From M0108 sp044228795 (GTDB lineage: Bacteria; Pseudomonadota; Gammaproteobacteria; Chromatiales; Chromatiaceae): a DNA stretch of 64,000 nt. A program made the translations under genes and the position numbers. The DNA is taken from positions 124,001-188,000 of the forward strand of contig JBGAUE010000002.1 in assembly GCA_044228795.1 (NCBI GenBank), given 5' to 3'. Under the pieces are notes generated by a model. The model had not been told where the DNA came from, did no database searches, and worked only from the letters and a program-made list of their open reading frames with translations. Below, in pieces: positions 44,442-53,282 of the stretch (its first letter is position 1; each line of letters starts with the position of its first letter).

Positions 44442-45308
44442 ATGAAGCACTTGACCTTTGCAAGCATGATCATGGCCCTAGCCTTCAGCCTGCCTGGGGT
44501 TGGCCACAGTGAGGAGACACCCGCAGGCCAGGAACTGTTCCAGAAACATGGATGCACCAACTGCCACGGAGCCGACGGCGTCCACCCAACGTCGCGGTAC
44601 GTCCCTATCCTCAGAGGTAAACCTGCCGGATACATCTTTGAGAACGCCTCCGCGATCTTCAGTGGACAGCACAAGTCCGAGAAGACCCATTTTATGCACG
44701 ATCAATTTTGCATCGGCGACGCCAAGGAAGAAGGGTGCTATCCGGCCCCAAATCAGGCCGACCTGCGCCTGATCGCTGATTGGCTCGGCGGTGACAAGGC
44801 ATTGTCCGAGAAGCACAAAACCGAGCTGGGTCTCTATGTAACCTCCGTAGATGCCTACAGGCGTCTCCAAGATTTGGGCGACAAGGCCCTGTTGATCGAC
44901 GTGCGCACCCGGGCAGAGGTGGCCTTTCTAGGCATGCCGACCATCGCTGCCGCCAACATCCCTTACATGAAGCCGGACTTCGAAACCTGGGACGAGGCAA
45001 AGCAAAACTTCAAGATGGTCCCCAACAGCGAGTTTACCGTCCGCGTGGAGGGACTCTTATCGAAACGCGGGCTCAGCAAGGATACGCCCATCTTCCTCAT
45101 CTGCCGTTCCGGGAGCCGTAGCGCCAAGGCCGCCAACCTCTTGGGGCTGGCCGGGTATAAGCAGGTCTACACCGTAACCGACGGCTTTGAGGGTGGCCAA
45201 ATAAAGGAAGGCCCGCGCAAAGGGGAGCGCGTCGTCAACGGCTGGAAGAACGCGGGCCTGCCCTGGACCTATCAACTCGACAAGGACGTCATGTATTTTG
45301 ACCTCTAG
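44442..45308 (+). CDS. Periplasmic cytochrome c-rhodanese fusion protein
   Basis: The 288-residue protein has a signal peptide (about 1-22), a small class I cytochrome c domain with the haem site CTNCH at 38-42, and a C-terminal rhodanese domain (about 130-288) with LIDVRTRAEV and the active-site Cys 221 in ICRSGSRSA. Such fusions are uncommon. A rhodanese carries sulfane sulfur on its Cys, and a linked haem could pass electrons from its oxidation, so a role in periplasmic sulfur compound oxidation is reasonable for a sulfur bacterium, but is inference. It is transcribed alone. Confidence 0.85.
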   Translation: MKHLTFASMIMALAFSLPGVGHSEETPAGQELFQKHGCTNCHGADGVHPTSRYVPILRGKPAGYIFENASAIFSGQHKSEKTHFMHDQFCIGDAKEEGCYPAPNQADLRLIADWLGGDKALSEKHKTELGLYVTSVDAYRRLQDLGDKALLIDVRTRAEVAFLGMPTIAAANIPYMKPDFETWDEAKQNFKMVPNSEFTVRVEGLLSKRGLSKDTPIFLICRSGSRSAKAANLLGLAGYKQVYTVTDGFEGGQIKEGPRKGERVVNGWKNAGLPWTYQLDKDVMYFDL

Positions 45309-45532
45309 GCTGACGCAGATGGAGGTGGTGCTTGAGGCCGAGGATGGTGACGGTGACCCTAGGCGTTCGGAATCTAAGCTTTCCGCCTAGACCCAGTGAC
45401 CGGGCCATGTGAACAACTTAAAGTCCACCATACCGGCCGACCAGGCAGGCCCAAACACCATCGCCACTAGCGCCAGGGTGACCCTGTGCGCCTGGGCGTG
45501 GAGAATAGTGCTTACAAAACTGGACAAGGCGG

Positions 45533-46648
45533 CTAATCGTCGCCTTCGCTCCCGGTGTAAACGCGCATGATGCGGAAGGGGGGCTTGGCGCCGTCCACTC
45601 CGCCGTTCAGGGGTGGGGCGCGGTGGAGTTGGTTCACGGCAATATAGAGCCAATCAGGCTCTCCGAAATCCAAGGCGTCGGGCCACTGCAGGCGATCGTC
45701 CACGACCAGGGTCTCCAGCTTGCCGTCCGGGCTCAGGATGCTGATGGCGTTGCGACCCAGGTCGGTGAAGTAGTGATTGCCGGCGGCGTCGGTGGCGGCG
45801 CCGTCTGAGAGGGGTTTGGGTCCGACTCTGGCGATGGCGGCGGCGATGGATGCGTCGTCCGCCCCCTCGCGCAGCAGCCGGGCCGGGACCTGGTACCAGG
45901 TCGTGCCGTTCATGGCCCCGAAGTACAGGGTCTCGCCGTCGGCGGAAAGGGTGATGGGATTGACCGCGATACGGGCTGGTTTGACCTTGCCGTCTGGCCC
46001 GCGCCCTCCGACGACCCGACCTGCGACGACCAGGTCCAGATTCTCCGCTTGCAAGGCCGGCGAGGCGGTAAAGCGCCGGGAGGCGCGCTTGTCGAGGTCC
46101 AGGATCACCAGCGCGGGCTCATGGCTGCCGCCCGGGTCGGCGATGTAAACAAAGCCCCGTTCCGCATCCACGGCCAGATCGTTGAGAAAGGAACCCGCAG
46201 GTGCGGTCTCGGCCGGAAAGTCATAGCGAAAGACCAGCTGGCCGTCGGCGAGGGCGAAGGCCAGCAGCTTGGGCGGCTGATCAGGCTGGTGGGTGGGGTC
46301 TCCCAGGCCATTGTCGAGCACCCACAGGCGGTCCTGGCCGTCGATCCGAATGCCCAGGGCGCTATTCAACACCTCCGGACCCGAGCCGAAGGCCCCGTTC
46401 CAAGCCGAGTCCGGCCAGGGCCGATAGCTATTGGGCCCGGTAACCTCGATGAGTTGGGCCTCGGCGCGGCGGAATTGGTGAACCGTGGCAAAGACGCGCC
46501 CCGACCCGGTGACCGCGAGATTACCGGGGTTGATGGGCAGCTCCGCCACCGCCTCGATGGCGCCGGAGAGCAACTGTTCCCCAGCCGGGGCCGGCAGGGT
46601 GGTGAGCGACGGTAGGACTAACAGGAGGGCGGCAAGGGCGGGACGCAT
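45533..46648 (-). CDS. Secreted Yellow/major royal jelly (MRJP)-type beta-propeller protein
   Basis: The 371-residue protein has a signal peptide ending near APAGEQ and a six-bladed beta-propeller typical of MRJP/SMP-30-like proteins, shown by NPGNLAVTGSGRVFATVHQF, DRLWVLDNGL, SFLNDLAVDAERGFVYIADPG and HYFTDLGRNAISILSPDG. Bacterial relatives are thought to bind or hydrolyse small ligands such as lactones. It is 13 bases downstream of a PIG-L deacetylase gene, and both follow an S66 peptidase gene on the same strand. Confidence 0.8.
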   Translation of the reverse strand: MRPALAALLLVLPSLTTLPAPAGEQLLSGAIEAVAELPINPGNLAVTGSGRVFATVHQFRRAEAQLIEVTGPNSYRPWPDSAWNGAFGSGPEVLNSALGIRIDGQDRLWVLDNGLGDPTHQPDQPPKLLAFALADGQLVFRYDFPAETAPAGSFLNDLAVDAERGFVYIADPGGSHEPALVILDLDKRASRRFTASPALQAENLDLVVAGRVVGGRGPDGKVKPARIAVNPITLSADGETLYFGAMNGTTWYQVPARLLREGADDASIAAAIARVGPKPLSDGAATDAAGNHYFTDLGRNAISILSPDGKLETLVVDDRLQWPDALDFGEPDWLYIAVNQLHRAPPLNGGVDGAKPPFRIMRVYTGSEGDD

Positions 46649-46661
46649 GGCATTCTCACAA

Positions 46662-47687
46662 TCAAGGGACGCTGTAAACGCTCGGGCTGTCAGGCAAGCG
46701 GTTCATGCCAGGACGGGTCGGTGGATAACGTTCAAACTGCTCCTCCAAACCATCGGAGCAGTCCCCGCAAGTAAGGCGCCTGATCAGGTCGATCTCGGCA
46801 TAACCTGGCAAAATTCCAATCCCCGTCCTGGCCTCAAACCAGATGGGATGAGAACTCTGGCTGACATAGGTACTGGTAACGCCCCACCAGTAGTCGGCAT
46901 AGGTGGTCTCCAGGACGCTGGACCAGTCGGAACGATCGAAGGTCAGATCTCCCACCTGGCGCTCCAACGACTTGAAGTACCAACCATGTTCACGCAGACC
47001 GTAAAGTGGGGGACGGGGTAAGCCGGGACGATCGAAAAACCCGCCCCGGTGCAATGCACGGACGATCTGGCCCAACCCCTGATGCTGGGGATGGGCCCAG
47101 GTCTCGTCCGGATTCATGGTGATGATGATGTCCGGCCGGGCAAGGCTGACGACCTTTCCCAGCCGTTGGACCAGGAGGTTCTGGTCCCAGTTGTTGACAC
47201 CCTTATCCCAACTATCCTCGAAATCGGCGTCGATCAAGGTGGACAAGAAAAAGACCGCGGAGACTCCATGCCTGCCCATGCCGGAGAGAAATTCAACCCG
47301 TCTTTGTTCGGCCAGTTGATAGGGTGAGGCGATTTGACGCAGATGTGGCCCATCTGGTGGCTGAGTCAGCCAGGTGTCTGGGCCTGGAGCCTGTTCGATG
47401 AGAATGTCTTGATCCCGGTCGGGATCATAGTCGTGGCGAATGGCCTGTACCACGCTGCCACCCTCGCCGTTGGTAACCAGGGCGACGGCAACATACCAGC
47501 CACGTTCCTTGAAGCGACCCAGGTTGAATAAGGTCTCGTCATCGGGATGGGCGGTGATCAGCAATACCCGGGGGGATGAGCCAAGGCCGTCCGAATCGTC
47601 CTGATCCGCGCAAGACCAGAACAGGGGGACCAGCAGCAACAGGCCTAGCATGGGCCAAGGAGAAGGATTTTCATGGCGATTGCGCAT
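46662..47687 (-). CDS. PIG-L family deacetylase lipoprotein
   Basis: The 341-residue protein has a lipoprotein-type signal (LLVPLFWSC) and a LmbE/PIG-L domain: TAHPDDE at about 45-51 (Zn2+ and catalytic Asp) and AHPQHQG later with the third metal His. The family removes N-acetyl groups from amino sugars. Being exported, it would act on a cell-wall or extracellular glycan. It lies 28 bases downstream of the S66 peptidase gene and 13 bases upstream of the MRJP gene, so these three are probably an operon for envelope processing. Confidence 0.85.
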   Translation of the reverse strand: MRNRHENPSPWPMLGLLLLVPLFWSCADQDDSDGLGSSPRVLLITAHPDDETLFNLGRFKERGWYVAVALVTNGEGGSVVQAIRHDYDPDRDQDILIEQAPGPDTWLTQPPDGPHLRQIASPYQLAEQRRVEFLSGMGRHGVSAVFFLSTLIDADFEDSWDKGVNNWDQNLLVQRLGKVVSLARPDIIITMNPDETWAHPQHQGLGQIVRALHRGGFFDRPGLPRPPLYGLREHGWYFKSLERQVGDLTFDRSDWSSVLETTYADYWWGVTSTYVSQSSHPIWFEARTGIGILPGYAEIDLIRRLTCGDCSDGLEEQFERYPPTRPGMNRLPDSPSVYSVP

Positions 47688-47715
47688 GGGGTTGATCCCG
47701 GGCTAAGTCACTGGA

Positions 47716-48882
47716 TCAGGCCAGGGTTTGGTCGATCCTCTTGTCCAGGGGCCCAAATTCCAGGGTAGCCAGGGCGCCATTGACGAGGATGAGTTGCGGT
47801 GGCAGATGCCCGATATCCATGTCGTAGATAATCGGAAGGCTCAGGTCACCCAGGGCATCGAGCAGGGCGTCCCGTTGGGTGAAGCCTTCGATAGTTTCGG
47901 CGGCCGTCCGTCCGATCAGGATTGCCTGGGCATTATTGAACCAACCGGCCATTTTCAGTTGGTGGAGGGCGCGACAATACTGGGCGGTATTGAAGTCGCA
48001 ACTATCCAGGTAAATCAGCAAACCCTCCGGGGCATAAGAGAGGGAGAACTTCCTGAGGTCGCCATAGGCCGATCCGCACAAGATACCGATCACGTCCAGG
48101 GTTCCGCCGATGAGACGGCCCGAAACCTGGACCTGATAATCCGGGTTATGTTCCTGATGCAGACAGCGCCATTGGACCGGGGCCGTCCGATCAAAGTGCG
48201 TGATGTCAGGTGGTAGCTGTTCCCAGTCGCTGTCGTGCGGTTGATAGCGGTCAGCGGCATGCTGGGAGAAGGTCAAACCCGGCGCCAGGGTCACAACCTG
48301 GTGCCAATAGGCCAGGCCCGGGGCAGTGGGGTAGATGGGACACTCCCATAAATTGGTGCCGGACAGAGTCGCGATACCAGTCATAAGGGTGTAGGGGAGC
48401 ATGAAGGTACTCAGATCCGAGTAGCCCAGGATCCATTTGGGGCGGGCCTCGCCCAGGACCTCGAAATCAAGGAAGGACAGGATATCGATGAGGAGTTCCC
48501 CGCCATTAGGAGGGAATACCGCCCCAATATCCGGGTCCAGCAACAGGCGCTGGAGTTCGTCAGCGCGCTCGGGCGCCGGGGCGCTCAGCAAGCCCTCGCC
48601 CCAGAGGCAGTCTCCCTCCTGAAAGCCGTAGCCCAGATTTTCCAGCGTCCCATAAGCAAACCGCATGCGCGGCTCAAGTTGGGGCTTGACCCCCGCCGAA
48701 GGGGAGGTAATACCCATAACATCACCCGGCCGGAGGGGGGCAGGGAAACGGACCCGCTTACTCACGATTTCCCCGGACTGGGCGCCACAACCCGCCAGCC
48801 CCGAGAGGCCAACCCCAGTGGCACCGCCGAGAACACCAAAACCCGCTAAGCGCAGAAATTGCCTTCTATCCGCGGACACCAT
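47716..48882 (-). CDS. Exported S66-family peptidase (LD-carboxypeptidase/MccF-like), Tat-type signal
   Basis: The 388-residue protein begins with a twin-arginine-like signal, DRRQFLRLAGFGVLGG, followed by LAGCG, which could be a lipobox. The catalytic domain has the S66 pattern: GDVMGITSPSAG, GYSDLSTFML (the nucleophile Ser of GxSD), and a C-terminal DMDIGH with the His. ATG 48882 with GAGGTG just upstream is preferred over an open frame reaching 48936, because it places the RR signal at the start. Most S66 enzymes are cytoplasmic, so a Tat-exported form is unusual. Confidence 0.8.
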   Translation of the reverse strand: MVSADRRQFLRLAGFGVLGGATGVGLSGLAGCGAQSGEIVSKRVRFPAPLRPGDVMGITSPSAGVKPQLEPRMRFAYGTLENLGYGFQEGDCLWGEGLLSAPAPERADELQRLLLDPDIGAVFPPNGGELLIDILSFLDFEVLGEARPKWILGYSDLSTFMLPYTLMTGIATLSGTNLWECPIYPTAPGLAYWHQVVTLAPGLTFSQHAADRYQPHDSDWEQLPPDITHFDRTAPVQWRCLHQEHNPDYQVQVSGRLIGGTLDVIGILCGSAYGDLRKFSLSYAPEGLLIYLDSCDFNTAQYCRALHQLKMAGWFNNAQAILIGRTAAETIEGFTQRDALLDALGDLSLPIIYDMDIGHLPPQLILVNGALATLEFGPLDKRIDQTLA

Positions 48883-48932
48883 CCACCTCGTCAATACCTG
48901 GGTTTTGCAACGAATCGAGGCACCGGCGCCCG

Positions 48933-49730
48933 TCACACTCGCCGGCGCGCCATGGCCAGGCCGGCGATGATCACCGCCAGGGACACGAATAGGAGGATCA
49001 GGGAGGCCAGGGCATTGATCTGGGGCGAGAGACCCAAGCGCACGCTCGAATAGACGACCATGGGCAAGGTGGTAGAGGCTGGCCCGGCGACGAAACTAGC
49101 GATGACCAGGTCGTCCAGGGACAGGGTGAAGGCCAGCAGCCAGGCGGACAGCAGGGCGGGTGCCATAAGAGGCAGGGTGATGCGCAGATAGACCACCAGG
49201 GGCCGTGCGCCCAGATCCAAAGCCGCCTCCTCCAGGGAGCGGTCCATTTGCGCCAGTCGCGCGCGGATCACCACGGTGGCATAGGCCATGCTAAAGGTGA
49301 TGTGGGCGATGGCGATGGTGGTAAAGCCACGCCCATCGGGCCAGCCGATCACTTGCTGCATGGCGACAAAGAGCAATAAGAGAGACAGACCGATGAGGAC
49401 GTCCGGCATGACCAGGGGTGCCGTGAGCAGGAGTTCGAAACCGCCGCGCCCCCGAAAGCGCCCGTAGCGGACCAGGGCCATGGCCGCCAGGGTGCCGAGG
49501 ATCATCGCCAGGGTGGCGTTCACCGTCGCGATACGGACGCTCAACCAGGCGGCGTCGAGGATCTGGTCATTGCGCAGCAACTCGCCATACCAGTGGGTCG
49601 AAAAGCCGCCCCAGACGGTCACCAGGCGCGAGGCGTTGAAGGAATAAATGACCAGCAGCAACACAGGCACATAGAGAAAGGCGTAGCCGAAGGCCAAGAG
49701 GCTGCGGAGGGGCCAGCGACGGGCCTTCAT
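48933..49730 (-). CDS. potI: Putrescine ABC transporter permease PotI
   Basis: The 265-residue permease has six hydrophobic segments and the inner-membrane EAA loop EEAALDLGARPLVVYLRITLPL. It pairs with PotH. Its start overlaps the potH stop by four bases (ATGA), showing translational coupling. It belongs to a potFGHI-type operon reading leftward. Confidence 0.9.
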   Translation of the reverse strand: MKARRWPLRSLLAFGYAFLYVPVLLLVIYSFNASRLVTVWGGFSTHWYGELLRNDQILDAAWLSVRIATVNATLAMILGTLAAMALVRYGRFRGRGGFELLLTAPLVMPDVLIGLSLLLLFVAMQQVIGWPDGRGFTTIAIAHITFSMAYATVVIRARLAQMDRSLEEAALDLGARPLVVYLRITLPLMAPALLSAWLLAFTLSLDDLVIASFVAGPASTTLPMVVYSSVRLGLSPQINALASLILLFVSLAVIIAGLAMARRRV

Positions 49731-50671
49731 GACTCGCCCTCCAGATTAGACTGCCAGCGTTGCAGGGCGACGAAGGGCACCACCAACACCGCCAGTAACA
49801 CCAAGGCCAGGGCCGAGGCCAGAGGCCAATCCTTATTGGCAAAGAATTCGGTCCAGAGCATACGCCCGACCATGAGAGAATCGGGCCCGCCGAGGAGGTC
49901 CGGGATGACGAACTCACCCACCGCCGGGATAAAAACCAGCAGGCTCCCGGCCAGGATGCCGGACAGGGACAGGGGCAGAGTCACCCGGATGAAGGCCCGC
50001 CAGGGCCGGCAACCCAGATCTGCCGCCGCCTCCAGCAGGGTCAGGTCAAGGCGGCTGAGGGTGGCATAGAGGGGTAGGACCATGAAAGGCAGGTAGGAAT
50101 AGACGATGCCAATATAGACTGCCAGCGAGGTGTGCAGGATGGTCAGGGGCTCGTCGATCAAACCCAGATATATCAAAAAGTTGTTAAGCAGGCCATTGTT
50201 CTTGAGGATACCGATCCAGGCATAGACGCGAATCAGGAAGGAGGTCCAGAAGGGCAGGATGATGAGCATCAGCAGGGGGACCCGCCAGCGCTCCCGGGCA
50301 GTGGCGATGGCGTAGGCCATAGGATAGCCGATGACCAGACAAAGGAAGGTGCAAACCAGTCCGACCCAGAGGGAATTGAGGAAGGCGGCGCGATAAAGCT
50401 CATCCTCCCACGTCAAGCTGTAGTTACCCAGGTTGATGCGAATCTGCAGTACCGAATCGTTCAGCCAGTCCAGTAGATCCGAATAGGGTGGCTGGGCTAA
50501 CAGGGGCTCCGCCAGGCTGATCTTGAAGACGATGACGAAGGGAAGGAAAAAGAAGAGCAGCAGCCAGAAATAAGGCAAGCCGATGTTGACCCAGCGCCCC
50601 GGTTGCCAGTGCCCCAGGCGCGGCATCCAGCCCCGCCAGCCCTCGGCCCGGGTATGGTAATTCTGGCTCAT
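49727..50671 (-). CDS. potH: Putrescine ABC transporter permease PotH
   Basis: The 314-residue permease has six to seven hydrophobic segments and the EAA loop LEAAADLGCRPWRAFIRVTLPLS that contacts the ATPase. ATG 50671 is taken (AAGGG about nine bases upstream) because helix 1 starts about residue 32; the frame stays open for 90 more codons without signal features and overlaps the ATPase gene. It is the second permease of a PotH-PotI pair. Confidence 0.92.
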   Translation of the reverse strand: MSQNYHTRAEGWRGWMPRLGHWQPGRWVNIGLPYFWLLLFFFLPFVIVFKISLAEPLLAQPPYSDLLDWLNDSVLQIRINLGNYSLTWEDELYRAAFLNSLWVGLVCTFLCLVIGYPMAYAIATARERWRVPLLMLIILPFWTSFLIRVYAWIGILKNNGLLNNFLIYLGLIDEPLTILHTSLAVYIGIVYSYLPFMVLPLYATLSRLDLTLLEAAADLGCRPWRAFIRVTLPLSLSGILAGSLLVFIPAVGEFVIPDLLGGPDSLMVGRMLWTEFFANKDWPLASALALVLLAVLVVPFVALQRWQSNLEGES

Positions 50672-50718
50672 AGGGAGGCCCTTCCCCTGTACCCTTGGCG
50701 GGCGCGGCTCGTCATGCG

Positions 50719-51861
50719 CTAATCCGTCAGGACCACGCCGCAGAGGGGTGACCAGGCCATGGTCACCTCCTGGCCCCAAGTCAACTTCTGCTCGGTTCGG
50801 GGGTGGATGTTGGCCAGGGTCATGGTCGCCATGCGCTCCGGCGAGACGCGGATGTGGTAGATGGAGACATCCCCCAGATAGGCGATATCCTGGACCTGAC
50901 CCGTGACGCAATTCTCGCCAGGGTCCGCGCACTCTTCGCACAAACGCATTTTCTCCGGCCGCACGGCAACCGCCACGGGCGTCCCCAGAGCCAGAGGCTG
51001 GCGGCAGCGCACGCGCAGGGTCAGTCCGCCCTCCCCCGCTACCAGAACCTCATCCCCATCCCGGGCAGACACCTTGCCCTCGAAGAGATTGACCGAACCG
51101 ATGAAGCTCGCCACCAGACGCGAGTTAGGGTATTCGTAGATGCCCGTGGGGGTATCGACCTGCACGACTTGACCCGCGTCCATGACCGCGATGCGGCTGG
51201 ACATGGTCATGGCCTCTTCCTGGTCGTGGGTGACGGTCACAAAGGTGATACCGATGCGCTCCTGCAACTTGACCAATTCGAATTGAGTGTGGACGCGCAG
51301 CTTCTTATCGAGGGCACCCAGGGGCTCATCCAGCAAGAGCAGCTTGGGGTGCTTGGCCAGGGAACGTGCCAGGGCCACGCGCTGGCGCTGGCCTCCGGAG
51401 AGTTGATCTGGCCGGCGTTTGCGCAAGTCGCCGATGTGCAGCAGGTCCAACATCTCGCCGACCCGCTCGACGCGCTCAGCCCGGGGCATTTTCTCCTGGC
51501 GCAGGCCAAATTCGATGTTGGCCTCCACGCTCATGTGGGGAAAGAGGGCATAGGACTGGAACATCATGTTCACGGGCCGTCGATAGGCCGGGATATCGGT
51601 AACATCGGCGCCATCGATCCAGAGACGGCCGCTCGTGGGGCTGTCCAGCCCGGCCAGCAGGCGCAGCAATGTGGTCTTGCCACAGCCGGAACCACCCAGG
51701 AGGGAAAAGAACTCCCCCTGATAGATATCCAGGCTGACGCCGTTAAGCGCCTGGACCGCGCCGAAGCGACGACTCACACCCTCGATGCGCACATAGGGCC
51801 TGGCCCTGGGGTCCTGCCAGGCCTCCAGGACACCCTGTTCCTGGTCTTCTAGGCTAGACAC
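50719..51861 (-). CDS. potG: Putrescine ABC transporter ATP-binding protein PotG
   Basis: The 380-residue ATPase contains Walker A GGSGCGKTT, Q-loop FQSYALFPHM, signature LSGGQRQRVAL, Walker B LLLLDEPLGALD and the switch His in VTHDQEEAM, followed by a C-terminal TOBE regulatory domain. It energises the PotH/PotI channel. The spacing of 24 bases to potF and 47 to potH supports a single operon. Confidence 0.94.
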   Translation of the reverse strand: MSSLEDQEQGVLEAWQDPRARPYVRIEGVSRRFGAVQALNGVSLDIYQGEFFSLLGGSGCGKTTLLRLLAGLDSPTSGRLWIDGADVTDIPAYRRPVNMMFQSYALFPHMSVEANIEFGLRQEKMPRAERVERVGEMLDLLHIGDLRKRRPDQLSGGQRQRVALARSLAKHPKLLLLDEPLGALDKKLRVHTQFELVKLQERIGITFVTVTHDQEEAMTMSSRIAVMDAGQVVQVDTPTGIYEYPNSRLVASFIGSVNLFEGKVSARDGDEVLVAGEGGLTLRVRCRQPLALGTPVAVAVRPEKMRLCEECADPGENCVTGQVQDIAYLGDVSIYHIRVSPERMATMTLANIHPRTEQKLTWGQEVTMAWSPLCGVVLTD

Positions 51862-51885
51862 TGGCTTCCCGCCTACCGGCCCGGA

Positions 51886-52977
51886 TCAGCGGTTGGCCTT
51901 GAGCCGGGTCCAGATGCGGTTGAGTTCACGCATCTCCTTGTCGCTGGGCTCCTTCAGGGTAATCAAGCGGGCACGGGTCTCCTTGGAGGGGTAGATGCCG
52001 GGGTCCTGGCGTACGGACTCGTCCAGAAACTCCGTCGCTGCCAAGTTGGGGTTGGCGTAATTGACAAAGTTGGAGGCGTTGGCAATCACCTTGGGGTCCA
52101 GGAGATATTCGATGAAAGCCAGGCCCTGGGCGGGATTGGGTGCATCCTTGGGGATGGCCATGACATCCACCCACAGGACAGCGCCCTCCTTGGGCACCAA
52201 GTAGGCCACCTTGACGCCATTGCCGGCCTCTATGGCCTTGTCCCGGGCCTGGAGCACATCCCCGGAATAACCCTGGGCAATACAGATGTCGCCGTTGGCC
52301 AGATCGCTGATGACCTGGGAGGTATGAAAATAGCGGATGTAGGGATGCACGGCCTTGATGAGATCCTGGACCGCCTTCAGGTCTTTCTTATCGCGGCTAT
52401 TGGGATCCTTGCCCAGATAGAGTAGAGCAGCAGCGAAGACCTCGGTCGGATCGTCAAAGAGGGTCAGACCGCAACTGGCCAGCTTCTTAGCCTTTTCCGG
52501 ATCGAAGACCAGGGCCCAACTCGCCACCGGCTCCTCACCCAGGGCTGCCTTGACCTTATCGACGTTGATTCCGAGCCCAGTGGTGCCCCACATATAGGGC
52601 ACCAGGTATTTGTTGTCTGGATCTATATCCTTTAGAGAACCATAGATCTCCGGGTCCAGGCTTTTCAGGCCCGGCAACTTGGACTTGTCCAGTGCCTGGT
52701 AGATGCCGGCCTTGATCTGGCGCGCGGCGAAGGGTCGAGCGGTGGGAAATACGAGGTCATAGCCGCTGGAACCCGCCAGGAGCTTGGCGTCCAGGATCTC
52801 GTTACTGTCGTAAAGGTCCAGCACCGCCCGGGTGCCCGTGCGCTCCAGGAAGCCCGACAAGGTGTCCTCAGCGAAGTAGTCGTTCCAGTTGTAAATGTGG
52901 ACGATCTCGTCCGCCGCGCCCACCGCCATTGGGGAGAGCAGGGTGATCAAGGCAATCTTCATGAGGAACTGACGCAT
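51886..52977 (-). CDS. potF: Putrescine/spermidine-binding periplasmic protein PotF/PotD
   Basis: The 363-residue binding protein has a signal peptide ending at VGAADE and the polyamine-binding fold with IVHIYNWNDYFAEDT, DLYDSNEILDAKLLAGSSGYDLVFP and GDICIAQGYSGDV, typical of PotF (W and D/E ligands). It delivers putrescine to PotGHI. ATG 52977 is chosen to expose the signal peptide. The stable hairpin listed upstream lies in its leader. Confidence 0.93.
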   Translation of the reverse strand: MRQFLMKIALITLLSPMAVGAADEIVHIYNWNDYFAEDTLSGFLERTGTRAVLDLYDSNEILDAKLLAGSSGYDLVFPTARPFAARQIKAGIYQALDKSKLPGLKSLDPEIYGSLKDIDPDNKYLVPYMWGTTGLGINVDKVKAALGEEPVASWALVFDPEKAKKLASCGLTLFDDPTEVFAAALLYLGKDPNSRDKKDLKAVQDLIKAVHPYIRYFHTSQVISDLANGDICIAQGYSGDVLQARDKAIEAGNGVKVAYLVPKEGAVLWVDVMAIPKDAPNPAQGLAFIEYLLDPKVIANASNFVNYANPNLAATEFLDESVRQDPGIYPSKETRARLITLKEPSDKEMRELNRIWTRLKANR

Positions 52978-53282
52978 GGCTGTAGGGTCCCGAGGTGAAC
53001 TTGGTAAAGTTAAAACCCGCTCCCCACCCGCAACGATTGGGTGGGGGAACGGGCTGGGCAACAAACCCAGGAAACTTTCCTATTCTGCATGGGCGGCGGA
53101 ACCTTGTCATCCGCGCCGAACCATCTTTTGATCAGGGTGGCAGCGAATTCAGCGCCACGCTCAGACCCCGAATTAACACTGCCCGCCCTCCTGCCCATGG
53201 GATAAACTGGCGATGCGCGACCCGTCCCCTGGGCAAGTCCCCACCAAGATGACCCGGCACTAAAAGTTCAATGGAGGAGAAG
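52978..53282. other. Divergent intergenic region between potF and the OmpA-like gene
   Basis: This 305-base region contains no gene. Its main structure is the GC-rich hairpin at 53022-53046 in the potF leader; promoters for both directions are expected but not identified. Confidence 0.45.
53022..53046 (-). promoter_or_regulatory. Stable hairpin in the potF leader
   Basis: CCCCACCC and GGGTGGGG form a perfect eight-base stem around a nine-base loop, 45-69 bases upstream of the potF start. There is no T-run, so a role in messenger stability or translation control is more likely than termination; no known regulator is recognised. Confidence 0.4.

Noticed and set aside
45387..45532. Short hydrophobic frame following the MRJP gene on the minus strand, ending FTWPGHWV
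   Set aside because: It looks like a membrane-protein tail but has no clear start or ribosome binding site and no family I recognise; too weak to list as a gene.
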